NCBI RefSeq assembly: GCF_029051725.1
Contig: NZ_JAACFU010000001.1
Coordinates: forward strand, 558,001 to 622,000
DNA from: Bradyrhizobium sp. CSS354
GTDB lineage: Bacteria; Pseudomonadota; Alphaproteobacteria; Rhizobiales; Xanthobacteraceae
Direction: 5' to 3'
DNA: 64,000 nt
The position numbers were made by a program, and so were the translations under genes. The notes beneath the pieces are model-generated. The model ran no database searches. It saw only the letters and a program-made list of their open reading frames with translations, and was not told the origin of the DNA. Position 1 is the stretch's first letter. Each line of letters starts with the position of its first letter. This document shows, in pieces, positions 9,472 through 19,500 of the stretch.

Positions 9472-10920
9472 ATGGCGCGCGCATTGATGATCCAGGGGGC
9501 CGGCTCGGACGTGGGCAAATCGCTCATCGTCGCCGGCCTCGCGCGCGCCTTTGTGCGTCGCGGCTTGCGCGTGCTCCCGTTCAAGCCGCAGAATATGTCG
9601 AACAACGCGGCCGTCACCGTCGACGGCGGCGAGATCGGCCGCGCCCAGGCGCTCCAGGCGCTCGCCGCGCGCGTCGAGCCGCATACCGACATGAACCCGG
9701 TGCTGCTGAAGCCGGAGACGGATGTTGGCGCGCAGGTGATCGTGCACGGAAAGCGCATTGCGACCGCGCGTGCGCGTGAATATGCGGCGATGAAGCCGTC
9801 ATTGATGGCTGCGGTGCTGGAGAGCTTCGAACGGCTGAAGGCGCGTGCCGATCTCGTGCTGGTGGAAGGCGCCGGCAGCCCGGCCGAGGTGAACCTGCGC
9901 AAGGCCGACATCGCCAATATGGGGTTTGCGCGCAAAGCCGATGTGCCGGTCGTGCTGGTCGGCGACATCGACCGCGGCGGGGTCATCGCGCAACTCGTCG
10001 GCATCCAGACGGTGATCGACCCCGATGATGCCGCGATGATCCAGGGATTTGTCATCAACAAGTTCCGTGGCGATCCCACGCTGTTCGACGACGGCTACAG
10101 ACTGATCGAAGAGAAGACCGCATGGCGCGGCTTTGGCGTGCTGCCCTGGTTCGGGCGCGCCGGCGAGTTGCCGGCTGAGGATGCGCTGGGCCTGAGCGAT
10201 GCGCGCAAGCCCGGCCAATGCAAGATCGCCTGTCTCGCGCTGTCGCGGATCGCCAATTTCGACGATCTCGATCCACTCAAACTCGAGCCCGGCATCGATC
10301 TCGTGATGGTGCGGCCGGGCGAAGCCATTCCCGGCGACGTGCGCCTCGTCATCATCCCCGGCTCGAAATCCACCCGCGGCGATCTTGCCTTTCTGCGCGC
10401 GCAAGGCTGGGACATCGATCTCCTGGCGCATCACCGCAGAGGCGGCCATGTGCTCGGCCTCTGCGGCGGTTATCAGATGCTCGGACGCAGCGTCACGGAT
10501 CCCGATGGGATCGAGGGCCTCGCGGGCGACACAGCGGGCCTCGGGCTTCTGGACGTCGAGACGGTGATGAGCCCGCAAAAGACGCTGACGCGCGTTGCGG
10601 CCGTGCATGCCGCAACAGAACAGCCGATTGAGGCCTATGAAATCCACATCGGCCGCACCGATGGGCCGGATCGCGCGCGGCCATTCGCAAGGCTGAACGG
10701 CGAACCGGAAGGCGCGATCTCGCGCGACGGGCGCGTGCAAGGCAGCTATCTGCACGGCCTCTTCACGTCGGATGATTTCCGCAAGGCGTTCTTGGCAAAG
10801 CTCGACATTCCCGCGGGCAACGAGCCCTATCACGCAAGGGTCGAGAGCGCTCTCGATGCGCTCGCCGATCACATCGAAGTCCATCTCGACGTCGAAGGCC
10901 TGCTCGCGCTAGCGCGCTAG
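9472..10920 (+). CDS. cobQ: Cobyric acid synthase CobQ (CbiP)
   Basis: Glutamine-dependent amidotransferase that amidates carboxylates b, d, e and g of the adenosylated corrinoid. The 482-residue protein has an N-terminal dethiobiotin-synthetase-like ATPase (GAGSDVGKS at 10-18) and a C-terminal class I-like glutaminase with Cys331 in [10 protein letters not shown] and a histidine in GSYLHGLF. The length is normal for the family. Its last 12 bases overlap the end of cobC on the opposite strand. Confidence 0.96.
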   Translation: MARALMIQGAGSDVGKSLIVAGLARAFVRRGLRVLPFKPQNMSNNAAVTVDGGEIGRAQALQALAARVEPHTDMNPVLLKPETDVGAQVIVHGKRIATARAREYAAMKPSLMAAVLESFERLKARADLVLVEGAGSPAEVNLRKADIANMGFARKADVPVVLVGDIDRGGVIAQLVGIQTVIDPDDAAMIQGFVINKFRGDPTLFDDGYRLIEEKTAWRGFGVLPWFGRAGELPAEDALGLSDARKPGQCKIACLALSRIANFDDLDPLKLEPGIDLVMVRPGEAIPGDVRLVIIPGSKSTRGDLAFLRAQGWDIDLLAHHRRGGHVLGLCGGYQMLGRSVTDPDGIEGLAGDTAGLGLLDVETVMSPQKTLTRVAAVHAATEQPIEAYEIHIGRTDGPDRARPFARLNGEPEGAISRDGRVQGSYLHGLFTSDDFRKAFLAKLDIPAGNEPYHARVESALDALADHIEVHLDVEGLLALAR

Positions 10921-11886
10921 AGCCTCGGCGAGGCGCGACCATTCGGATTCGCCGCCCGGAAGCCCGAGGCGCAGCCATGTCGGCTCTCGCGCGAACACGC
11001 GCGACCAGATATGGTGACGCGCCAGCTTCTCCTGCGCAACAAGCGCGTCGGGCGTCTCGTAGAGACGAAACAGCCGCGTCCCGCCAACGAGCGTCCAGCC
11101 TTGCGACTGCACCATGCCCTCAAGGCGACCGCAGTCTCGCACGAGCCGCGCGGACGTGGCCTCGGCCCAGGCATCGTCACCCAAAGCGCGGCAACCGATC
11201 GCGATCGCCGCTCCCGAGACCGGCCAAGGCCCCGACATCGATGCGAGCCTGGCGACGTCGGACGAATTGCCGAGCGCGAAACCGAGCCGCAGGCCGGCAA
11301 GGCCGTAAAACTTTCCGAAGGAGCGCAAAATCAGCAGACCCGGCCGGTCCTCGGATGCAAGTGAAAGCTGCGGGGCCACATCGGCAAAACTCTCGTCGAT
11401 GACGAGACGGCCGACGCGTGGCAGCAGCGCCAGCAAATCCTTTGGCGTATGACATCGGCCGTCGGGATTGTTGGGATTGACGACGATGGCGAGGTCGGCG
11501 CCGACCAGCGCGTCGAGCTCCCCGACCTCCTGGACCTCCCAGCCCGCGGCCGAGAGGACCCCAGCATATTCGTTGTAGGTCGGCGCGAGGATGCGCGCGT
11601 GGCCGGACGGCGCGAGTTGCGGCAGCAGTTGGATCGCGGCTTGTGCGCCGCCGAGCGCGACAACCGCCGCGCTCGTGCGGTAAGCGTGCCGCGCCGCCTG
11701 ATGCAGCGCCTCGATTTCGCCGCGCGACGGCAACGCGCTCCATGCGCGCGAGCTCACCTCGCCCACGGGAAAAGGCAGGCGGTTGATCCCGGTCGACAGA
11801 TCGATCCAGTGCTCCGCGCGACCGCCGAACCGCTGCTGGGCCTGATCGAGATTTCCACCGTGCTCGCGCATGCGCTGTTCTTTCAC
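10909..11886 (-). CDS. cobC: CobC, threonine-phosphate decarboxylase-like aminotransferase
   Basis: PLP enzyme of the CobC/CobD(Salmonella) family that supplies the (R)-1-amino-2-propanol (phosphate) arm of the nucleotide loop. The 325-residue protein has the PLP lysine in [14 protein letters not shown] (Lys192) and NPNNPDG near residue 138. The start is taken as the GTG at 11884-11886, which overlaps the cbiB stop as GTGA; an ATG five codons further in is an alternative. It is co-transcribed with cbiB and converges on cobQ. Confidence 0.92.
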   Translation of the reverse strand: MKEQRMREHGGNLDQAQQRFGGRAEHWIDLSTGINRLPFPVGEVSSRAWSALPSRGEIEALHQAARHAYRTSAAVVALGGAQAAIQLLPQLAPSGHARILAPTYNEYAGVLSAAGWEVQEVGELDALVGADLAIVVNPNNPDGRCHTPKDLLALLPRVGRLVIDESFADVAPQLSLASEDRPGLLILRSFGKFYGLAGLRLGFALGNSSDVARLASMSGPWPVSGAAIAIGCRALGDDAWAEATSARLVRDCGRLEGMVQSQGWTLVGGTRLFRLYETPDALVAQEKLARHHIWSRVFAREPTWLRLGLPGGESEWSRLAEALAR

Positions 11887-12824
11887 GCGAAGGCCAGGAT
11901 CGCAAGGACACCGGCGAGCAGCAGCATAGCGCGGCGGTAGACCGTCAATCCCCGATCGATGTCGGCGGCAAGCGGATCGCGCGCAGCTTCATTCAACCAT
12001 GGCTCGTTGGTGGTGCTGCCGTGATAGATTCGCGGACCGCTGAGCCGCACACCAAGCGCACCCGCCATGGCGGCTTCCGGCCAGCCGGCATTGGGCGATC
12101 GATGTCGGCGTGCATCCCGCATCATGCAAGACAGCGCCTCCGATCGCCGTGGCGCCAGCAGCACGAACAGAAATCCGGTCAGCCGCGCCGGAATGAAATT
12201 GGCGACATCGTCGATGCGCGCCGCGGCCCAGCCAAAGGCTTCGTGCCGTTCGTTGCGGTGACCGATCATGGAGTCCAGCGTGTTGATCGCCTTGTAGCCG
12301 ACGATACCCGGCAAGCCGAACAGCGCGCCCCAGAACACCGGTGCGACGATGCCGTCGGATGCATTCTCGGCGAGGCTCTCGATCGCCGCGCGAGCGATGC
12401 CGGCCTCCTCGAGCGCCAGGGGATCGCGGCCGACGATGCGCGAGACCGCGTCGCGTGCGGCCGCGATGTCACCGGCCCGCATGGGATTTGCGACGGCAGC
12501 AACGTGGTCGTGCAGCGAACGCAAGGCGACCAGCGGCCAGCCCAGGACGCCGACCAGTACGATCTGAATCCAGCCCAAGGGAAGCAGGGACTGCAGCGCC
12601 CAGCCGAGCGCGACGGAGAGCGCGATCACGACGAGTGCTCCGGCGAGACCAGCGGCGCGGCGAAATGCCTGCGGATCGGACGGTCGATTCCAGGCGCTAT
12701 CGATGGCAGAGATCAGCCGGCCCAGCCAGGTGACGGGATGGCCGATCCGCGCGAACAACCACGACGGCCAGCCCAACAGGGCATCCACCGCCATCGCAAC
12801 CGCCATCGCACCCGCAAAACCCAC
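11883..12824 (-). CDS. cobD: Adenosylcobinamide-phosphate synthase CbiB/CobD, membrane protein
   Basis: Integral membrane amide synthase that attaches the aminopropanol arm to cobyric acid. The sequence shows the family features: IGHPVTWLGRLI near the N-terminus, ESLAENASDGIVAPVFWG and KAINTLDSMIGH in the middle, and several hydrophobic segments. I place the start at the GTG at 12822-12824, because a perfect AGGAGG lies five bases upstream (12835-12830). That gives 313 residues; ATGs at 12806 and 12794 and a longer start at 12935 are alternatives. It overlaps cobC by four bases and diverges from cobP. Confidence 0.9.
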   Translation of the reverse strand: MGFAGAMAVAMAVDALLGWPSWLFARIGHPVTWLGRLISAIDSAWNRPSDPQAFRRAAGLAGALVVIALSVALGWALQSLLPLGWIQIVLVGVLGWPLVALRSLHDHVAAVANPMRAGDIAAARDAVSRIVGRDPLALEEAGIARAAIESLAENASDGIVAPVFWGALFGLPGIVGYKAINTLDSMIGHRNERHEAFGWAAARIDDVANFIPARLTGFLFVLLAPRRSEALSCMMRDARRHRSPNAGWPEAAMAGALGVRLSGPRIYHGSTTNEPWLNEAARDPLAADIDRGLTVYRRAMLLLAGVLAILAFA

Positions 12825-12946
12825 GCCCGCCTCCTGTCCCCGCCCCTGTTGCGCAAAGCGAAGGCCGAACGCAAGCCCCCGACTGGCGGATTTCGGCTTT
12901 GTCTTTGGCCGCGTTTGGTGATTAGTCAGGCCCACAGGAGACCTTT

Positions 12947-13450
12947 ATGGCCGTCATCTTGATCACGGGCGGAGCGCGATCGGGCAAGAGCGCCCATGCG
13001 GAAAAACGCGCACGCAGCTTTCCGGGCCGACCCGTCTACATCGCGACGGCCGAGGCGCTCGACGCGGAAATGGAAGCACGCATCGAAAAGCATCGCAGAC
13101 GGCGCTCGACCGATTGGATCGAGCGGGAGGTACCGCTCGATCTTCTGCAGGTGCTGATGGAAACCGATGGCGGCGGGCCTAGACTGGTGGACTGCCTGAC
13201 CCTGTGGCTCTCCAACATGATGCATGCGCAGCGCAACTGGGATCACGAAGTCATGAAGCTCGCCGTCTTCCTGCGCGCCCAGAAGAGCCCCGTCGTCTTC
13301 GTCACCAACGAAGTCGGCCTCGGCATCGTCCCCGACAATGCGCTGGCGCGGAGCTTCCGCGACGCGGCCGGATTCATGAACCAGGCCATCGCGGCCGTTG
13401 CCGACGAGGCCGAGTTCGTCGTCGCCGGCCTGCCGATGAAGCTGAAATGA
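12947..13450 (+). CDS. cobP: Adenosylcobinamide kinase/guanylyltransferase CobP (CobU)
   Basis: Bifunctional enzyme that phosphorylates adenosylcobinamide and transfers GMP to it, giving adenosylcobinamide-GDP. The 167-residue protein has the P-loop GGARSGKS at residues 8-15, DCLTLWLSNM in the middle and VTNEVGLGIVP near residue 122, all typical of the family. AGGAG sits seven bases before the ATG. Its stop overlaps the cobV start. Confidence 0.95.
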   Translation: MAVILITGGARSGKSAHAEKRARSFPGRPVYIATAEALDAEMEARIEKHRRRRSTDWIEREVPLDLLQVLMETDGGGPRLVDCLTLWLSNMMHAQRNWDHEVMKLAVFLRAQKSPVVFVTNEVGLGIVPDNALARSFRDAAGFMNQAIAAVADEAEFVVAGLPMKLK

Positions 13451-14229
13451 TGCCGCGCGACGAATTCTTGCGGAACGTCATCGCCGATCTCAGGATGGCG
13501 GTATCGTTCGTGACGATCCTTCCCGTCGCCTCGTCGAAGCCAGCCGGCGACGGGGCCATCGCGCGCGCGGCATGGGCGCTTCCCGTTGCAGGGCTGGCGG
13601 TCGGCCTTGCCGGTGCCTTGGTCTACAAGCTCGCCAGCCGGTTCGGTCTGGCACCGAACCTTGCCGCCCTGCTCGCGCTGGCCGCGACCGCCCTCGTGAC
13701 CGGCGCGCTGCACGAGGACGGCCTTGCCGATACTGCCGACGGGCTCGGCGGCGGCCGCACGCGCGAGCGCAAGCTCGAGATCATGCGCGACAGCCGGATC
13801 GGCACTTATGGCGTCTGCGCGCTGATCCTGTCGTTCGGCCTGCGCTGGAGCGCGCTCGCGGCGATCGCCAATCCGTGGGCCGTCGCGCTCGCGCTGTGCG
13901 CTGCGCATACTGCTGCCCGCGCGGGCTTGCCGGCCTTCATGTCGCAGGTTTCACCTGCGCGACCTGACGGCTTGTCGGCGAGTGCGGGATCACCGCCAGG
14001 CCGCAGCATCGTCATCGCCTTCGCTGTTGGGATCCTCGCGCTCGTGCTCGCGCTTGGGCCGGGCAAGGCGCTGGTAAGCCTGATCCTGCTCTCGCTCGCC
14101 GGCCTGATGCTGGCGCGACTTGCCATCCGCCAGATCGGCGGGCAGACCGGCGACATTCTCGGCGCGTTCGAGCAGAGCGGCGAGATCCTGATCCTGCTGG
14201 TTGCCGCAGCCTTCCAGATCGGACACTGA
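13447..14229 (+). CDS. cobV: Adenosylcobinamide-GDP ribazoletransferase CobV (CobS)
   Basis: Membrane enzyme that joins adenosylcobinamide-GDP to alpha-ribazole (phosphate), the late step of cobalamin synthesis. The 260-residue protein is rich in hydrophobic segments and has the metal-binding family motif LHEDGLADTADGLGGG near residues 92-107. The ATG at 13447 overlaps the cobP stop (ATGATG run), and the second ATG three bases on is equally possible. bluB follows four bases after the stop. Confidence 0.94.
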   Translation: MMPRDEFLRNVIADLRMAVSFVTILPVASSKPAGDGAIARAAWALPVAGLAVGLAGALVYKLASRFGLAPNLAALLALAATALVTGALHEDGLADTADGLGGGRTRERKLEIMRDSRIGTYGVCALILSFGLRWSALAAIANPWAVALALCAAHTAARAGLPAFMSQVSPARPDGLSASAGSPPGRSIVIAFAVGILALVLALGPGKALVSLILLSLAGLMLARLAIRQIGGQTGDILGAFEQSGEILILLVAAAFQIGH

Positions 14230-14233
14230 CGTC

Positions 14234-14866
14234 ATGGTCGAGTTCGACGAGACCTTCCGCCAACACTTGCGCGAGCTTTTCGTGTGGCGCCGTGACGTGC
14301 GCCGCTTTCGCACCGACCCGTTGCCGGACGGCGCCATCGATCGCCTGATCGAGACGGCCTGTCTCTCACCCTCGGTCGGCCTCAGCCAGCCCTGGCGCTT
14401 CGTCATCGTTGATGACGCTGCACGGCGTCGCGCCGTGATCGACGACTTCAAAGCGTGCAACGCCGACGCACTGAATGCCTATGCCGGTGAGCGCGCGGCG
14501 CGCTATGCCACGCTGAAACTGTCGGGTCTCGAACAGGCCCCCGGCCACCTCGCCGTGTTCGCCGACAAGGCCAGCGATGTCGGTCACGGCCTCGGCCGTG
14601 CGACGATGCCGGAGACGACGGAATATTCCGTGGTCGCGGCGATCACCGCGATGTGGCTCGCCGCGCGCGCCGAGGGCATCGGGCTTGGCTGGGTATCGAT
14701 CCTCCATCCGGATCGCATCCACGCCATTCTCGACGTGCCGGACACCTGGAAATTCATCGCCTATCTCTGCATCGGCTATCCGGAAATCGAATGCGACCGG
14801 CCCGAGCTGGAACAGGCGAAGTGGGAGCAGCGCCGCGGCGCGGATGAGTTCACGCTGCGGCGGTAA
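14234..14866 (+). CDS. bluB: 5,6-Dimethylbenzimidazole synthase BluB
   Basis: Nitroreductase-fold enzyme that cleaves reduced FMN with oxygen to make 5,6-dimethylbenzimidazole, the lower ligand of cobalamin. The 210-residue protein has VWRRDVRRFRTDPLP near residue 17, ETACLSPSVGLSQPWRF near residue 40 and an ARAEGIGLGWVSIL segment, as in characterised BluB proteins. I chose the internal ATG at 14234, just after the cobV stop, which gives the usual family length. It completes the plus-strand trio cobP-cobV-bluB. Confidence 0.94.
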   Translation: MVEFDETFRQHLRELFVWRRDVRRFRTDPLPDGAIDRLIETACLSPSVGLSQPWRFVIVDDAARRRAVIDDFKACNADALNAYAGERAARYATLKLSGLEQAPGHLAVFADKASDVGHGLGRATMPETTEYSVVAAITAMWLAARAEGIGLGWVSILHPDRIHAILDVPDTWKFIAYLCIGYPEIECDRPELEQAKWEQRRGADEFTLRR

Positions 14867-14884
14867 GCGCGTGCCCCATACGTC

Positions 14885-16579
14885 CTACGACCTGCTCCTG
14901 CCGGCAACCGCCGCCACAGGCGCAGGAGTTTCCTGCTTCTGGAACATCAGCAACGGCCGGAAAATGACCCGGCCGTAGGCCTCGTAGTGGTGCTGGGTCG
15001 AGACCGCCATCTTCAGCGGCGTCGCGTAATTCGCCTCGAACGTCATGAACGAGGCATAGGTCCAGGAGAAGCCGACGCCGACCGAGCCCAGTTCGGTGAT
15101 CCCGGGGAACGTCGAATACACCGCGCCCCAGTCAGTGAAGATGTAGGTGTCGAAACCCCTGAGCCATTGCGACCAATTGTAGTGCAGCTCGGCGTTGAAG
15201 TAGTAGCCGCTGTCACCGGACGCCGAGTTCGAGGGATAACCGCGCACGGTGGTGGGACCGCCGATCGAGAAGATCTGGTCGCCCGGCAGCAGCTTTTCTT
15301 GCGTGTACTGCCAGCTCGCCAGCACATTGGTGCTGAAATTCGCCGGGCCCGCCGCGCTGGTCGCGAACATCGAACCGGTATAGGTGTTGAACGTGCGATT
15401 ATTGCCGAGCACGTGGTCTTGCCATGTGATGTAGTTCACCGCCGGCGAAACCGTGATCGAATAGGTGTTGCCGGAATTGGTCACCGAGAGGCCCGCCGTG
15501 GCCTTGTCGTAATGATCATGGGTCACGGCGACCGTGGCGAAGCGGCTGACCGTCTTGCCCTCGGTCTCCGCGGCGTTGAGCAGCACTAGCCAGTTCTGCG
15601 TGACCCAGATCGGCTGGCTGAAATTGACCGCGGCCTGGCTCGAGCGTCCGGTGACGTCGAGCGCGACGAACGGCCCCTGGATGATCTTGATCTTGCCTTC
15701 GGTATAGCTGACGCCGGCGCGGCCGCCCCAAGGATTGACCGGAATGCTGTAGGCGACGTTGCCGTTGAGATTACCGTCGGAACGGACGCCGTAGAAGGTC
15801 AGGCGGTCGTCGACACCGAACAGGCCGTGGCGCTTGTAGAAGGCCCCACCCTCCCAACGCCCGGTGTTTTCCGCGCCCTGGTTGTCGGTGAAGAGCTGCA
15901 GGGTGTCGACCGGCGGCTCGATCACGGCGAACTGGAGATCGGTCAGGCCGAAGCTCGTTCCGGGCTGCAGCAGCGCCTTGATCTGCACGTCGTTGGTTCG
16001 ATTGAACCAGATCACGTCGCGATTGAGTTTTGGAACGTCGAGGACCTCGCCTTCGGGCTCCTTCACGCGCTGAAGGATGTATTCGGTGCGGGTCTGCTTG
16101 TTGCCCTCGATGGTCGTCTTCTGGAGCCGGCCTTCGGTCAGCTTGACGCGGACGATGCCGCCCTTGGCATCCTGCTCGGGCAGCGTCGCGATGCCCGTGA
16201 CGATGCCGCGCTCGGTATAGATGGCGTTGATGTCGGCGACGAGCTGCAGCAGCGAGGCGATGTCGACGTTCTTGCCGATGTACTTCTTCGCGATCTCGGC
16301 GAGCTCGGCCGGCGTGATGAACTTGGAGGCGTCGAACTCGACGTTGCGCAGGCGGAACTTGGGACCGCCCGGCTTCAGGAGCTGGGACTTCTCCCGCTCG
16401 CCACCAATCACCGCCGGCCCGTTGAGCTTCGGCGGCGCGCTCTGCTGTTCGAGCTGCCTTCGTTGCCGGTCGACGTCGTTCTGGATCACGCCGGGATTGA
16501 TCGACGGAATCTGCGCCCGCGCGGAAGCGATGCACGACGCTGCGAGCCCAACTCCTAATGCCGCCCCCAGAATCCGCAT
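14885..16579 (-). CDS. TpsB-type outer-membrane transporter of a two-partner secretion system
   Basis: Outer-membrane pore of the FhaC/ShlB/HecB (Omp85-related) family, expected to export the giant protein encoded just upstream. The 564-residue product has a signal peptide ending near ASARA (about residue 22), a Gln/Arg-rich linker, POTRA-like domains up to about residue 220, and a beta-barrel. Barrel motifs include GGPTTVRGYPSNS and TYIFTDWG. I chose the ATG at 16577-16579, 11 bases after the exoprotein stop, because GGGATCAGGG lies just before it and the signal peptide begins there. An ATG at 16597, overlapping the upstream stop by seven bases, is the alternative. Confidence 0.88.
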   Translation of the reverse strand: MRILGAALGVGLAASCIASARAQIPSINPGVIQNDVDRQRRQLEQQSAPPKLNGPAVIGGEREKSQLLKPGGPKFRLRNVEFDASKFITPAELAEIAKKYIGKNVDIASLLQLVADINAIYTERGIVTGIATLPEQDAKGGIVRVKLTEGRLQKTTIEGNKQTRTEYILQRVKEPEGEVLDVPKLNRDVIWFNRTNDVQIKALLQPGTSFGLTDLQFAVIEPPVDTLQLFTDNQGAENTGRWEGGAFYKRHGLFGVDDRLTFYGVRSDGNLNGNVAYSIPVNPWGGRAGVSYTEGKIKIIQGPFVALDVTGRSSQAAVNFSQPIWVTQNWLVLLNAAETEGKTVSRFATVAVTHDHYDKATAGLSVTNSGNTYSITVSPAVNYITWQDHVLGNNRTFNTYTGSMFATSAAGPANFSTNVLASWQYTQEKLLPGDQIFSIGGPTTVRGYPSNSASGDSGYYFNAELHYNWSQWLRGFDTYIFTDWGAVYSTFPGITELGSVGVGFSWTYASFMTFEANYATPLKMAVSTQHHYEAYGRVIFRPLLMFQKQETPAPVAAVAGRSRS

Positions 16580-16590
16580 CCCTGATCCCG

Positions 16591-19500
16591 TTACCATGCC
16601 TGTGCGAGACGGCCGATAGCCGGCTTCACCGCCTCGATCGCCGCGTCCTTCCAGCCGGCGCGTCCCACGCGCTGGCCCTGCCGGCGCAGCTTGCGCATGT
16701 CGCTCAGCCCCTCGACGTTGACGGCGGGACCAGAACCGATGGTCTCGACCGGCCGCGGCATCAGCAGTGCATCGAGCCGCGCCTTGCCGGAGAGACCGAG
16801 CAGGTAGAAGGTCCCCCCGTCCTTCTTCGCGAGCCAGGTCTCTATGCTCTCGGTGCCCTCGCCATCGACAGAGATGTTGCGCACCATGCTCGCGCCGGTG
16901 AAGTCGTTGCAGCAGGTGTGGGTCGGCCCATAGTTGGTGACCGTCGCGGAGACGTTGCCGGTGTAGAACACCACATAGGCGTTGCTGACATTGGCATTCC
17001 CGACCTGGTTCATCGTGAACACGCCACCCGGCTGGTAGAGCTGGAGCGACGGCCAGTTGGACGGGGCCGGCGTACGGTTGTTGAGCAGCACCTGCTGGGT
17101 TGCCGTGGTCAGCATCAACTGGCCCGGCACATAGCCGTTCAGGATCGCAACTGCGTGCGCATCGCTCCAGAAGTTGGCGTCCACGACCCTGAACTGGTTG
17201 ATGATGATGCTGTCCGGATCGATCGAGACGTTGGCCGAGGTTGCGGTGCCGCCGTTGTAGCCGGTGATGTTCATGATCAGCGGAACCGACGGGTTCGAGC
17301 GAACCTGCTCGCCCTTGACGTTGATGGTATCGGCGGCGAGGTCGAGCTCCTTGACCACGCTGACCCAATCGATGGTCAGGTCGCCCGATGAAGTCAGCTT
17401 GATCACATTGCCGCTGACCCGGTCCAGCGAGACCGATCCGGCCACATCGAAATGCGTATCGCCGCTGGCCGAGATCGATCCGCCGCGGAGCGAGCCGGTG
17501 TCGGACTTGACGTTGAGGTCGCCGGCATCGCCCGGGATGCCTGTCGTGGTGAGCTGGCTGAAGACGATGTCGTTGACGGCATGCAGGGTCTGTGTGCCGC
17601 CGCTGATCGCGGTGCCAACGGTGATCCCCCCGGCAGTCGCGGTGACGTCGAGCGTGCCGCGGGTCGTGAGATTATCCCAATGAACGACAGTGCCGCTCAA
17701 GGCCGCGGTGCCGGTCGTGGCCGTGAGGTTATGACCGGTGTTGCTGCCTGCCGCGATCAGCCTTGCCGAGCCGTTGGCGGAGACCGAGCCGAGCGTCGGC
17801 ACGCCGCCCGACATCACCGTCTGCGCCAGGATGAAGCCGTTGTCGGCGGTGACGTTGATGTTGCCGACGTCGCCGCTGTAGCCGGTGGCCGCGAGGGACT
17901 TGAACGTCACGTTCTGGGTGGCGTGGACCGTCTGCGACCCGCTGCTGTCGGCGGTGCCGATGACGATGCTGCCATTGCTCGCAAGGGCGCTGAAGGTGCC
18001 GCTCGCACCCGCCGCCGTACCCGCCAGCACCTGATCGAGCGTCAGCCCACCGGTGCCGAGGATGTCCACGCTGCCCTTCACTGCCGAGAGCAGGCTCGCC
18101 TCGGTGTCGGTCAGAGACTTCAAATAGATGTCGCCGGCACTCGTGCTTGCCGACAGCCGCGCGGCGCTGAGGATGAACCGGCTCGTCGCGTTGCCGATGC
18201 CGTTGGATGCGCTCAGCGAAACTTCGGCACCCGAGCCGGACGCGACGAATTTGGTCTGGCCGTCGCCATTGTCGATGATGGCTCCGAGCGAGGCGACGCC
18301 GCCGGAGGTGACGATGATCGAAGGCGTGTTCGAGGCCGCGGTATAGGAGAGCGATGAATTCAGCTGGCCGATGCTCGCGTCGCCGGTGGTGGTCACGGAG
18401 ATCGCGCCGGCCGCGTTGATGGCGGAGTAAGCTCCCATCGACAGTGTCGCGGCTACCAGCGTCACCCCGCCGACGCTGCTGGTCGCTGTCACGGGGGCCG
18501 TGCCGATGCCGACCGCGAAGGTCATGCCACGGTTGGCGAGGAGCTGCATCAAGCCGCCGCTGGCGAGGTCGGCATTGATGGTGAGCGCGCCGCGCGCAAC
18601 GTTCAGCGTCTGTGCGCCGCCGGATGTCAGCGTCCCATAGGCGCCGTTGGTGCCGACCACGAGATCGCCGGTGACCGCGAGGATGCTGAGATCGCCGACC
18701 GCCGAGCCGGTCACGGCGCCGGAGATATTCACCTGCACCGGCTGGAAGGTCGAGCCGTTGAAGCCGATGCTGCCGCCGGCGCGCAGATCGAGGTCGGTGC
18801 CGAGAATATGGATCGCGGTACGGTCCGTGAAGCCGGACTCGGCGTAGATGCTGCCGGTCGCCGCGAGCTGGATTGCATTGCCGGCGGCGATGTTGCCGAG
18901 AATGAGATCGCCGGTGGTCTGCTTCACATAGATGCCCTGCGCCGACGAAACCTGGTCGAGCTGGTCGTTGGCCGGGTCGGCGAAGGCGATCTGGATCGCG
19001 TTCGCGTTGGTCGCGGGATTGCTTCCGGCAGCCCCGGGGGCGCCGACATTGCCGTGCTCGGCGATCAGGGTGAGGTTGCCGATATCGCCGGAGATCACCG
19101 GCGTACCGGTCACGCCCGCGGCGGCGGTGATGCTGGTGACGGCGTCGAGCTTGACGTCGCCGCGGCCGGTCACCTCGATGCCGTTGGCCTGCGCGGCCGC
19201 GATCGGGCCGTAATTCGCGGTGATGCCGCCGAGCGTGAGGCTGTTCTTGCTGCCGAGATAGATGTTGGTCAGCGCCTTGGCCGAGATCGCGATCGGGTTG
19301 TCGACAACGACGAGGTTCTGCTGCGACAGGCTGACCGTATACGTCACGACGTGGGTGGTCGGATCCGTGACCGCGCCGACGGTGAGCTGACCCGGACCGG
19401 CCGTCGCGAGCAATCCCCTTTGCGCCGGCGTCAGCGACGAGGAATCGACGCTGGTGAAGGTGAACGTCTGGGGCGCAGCCGAATTGCCGACCGAGCCGTG

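Noticed and set aside
12935..12944. CAGGAGACCT, matching the core of the cobalamin B12 box, just before cobP
   Set aside because: It is the cobP ribosome-binding site region; none of the other aptamer blocks or a closing stem occurs upstream, so it is not a second riboswitch.
16580..16597. Start of the TpsB gene at the ATG at 16597
   Set aside because: No ribosome-binding site precedes it and it adds six residues before a good signal peptide; the ATG at 16579 is preferred, though overlap-driven coupling cannot be excluded.
16591..17400. CDI-type toxin at the C-terminus of the exoprotein
   Set aside because: There is no VENN motif, no separate toxin-like end and no immunity gene between the exoprotein and transporter genes.
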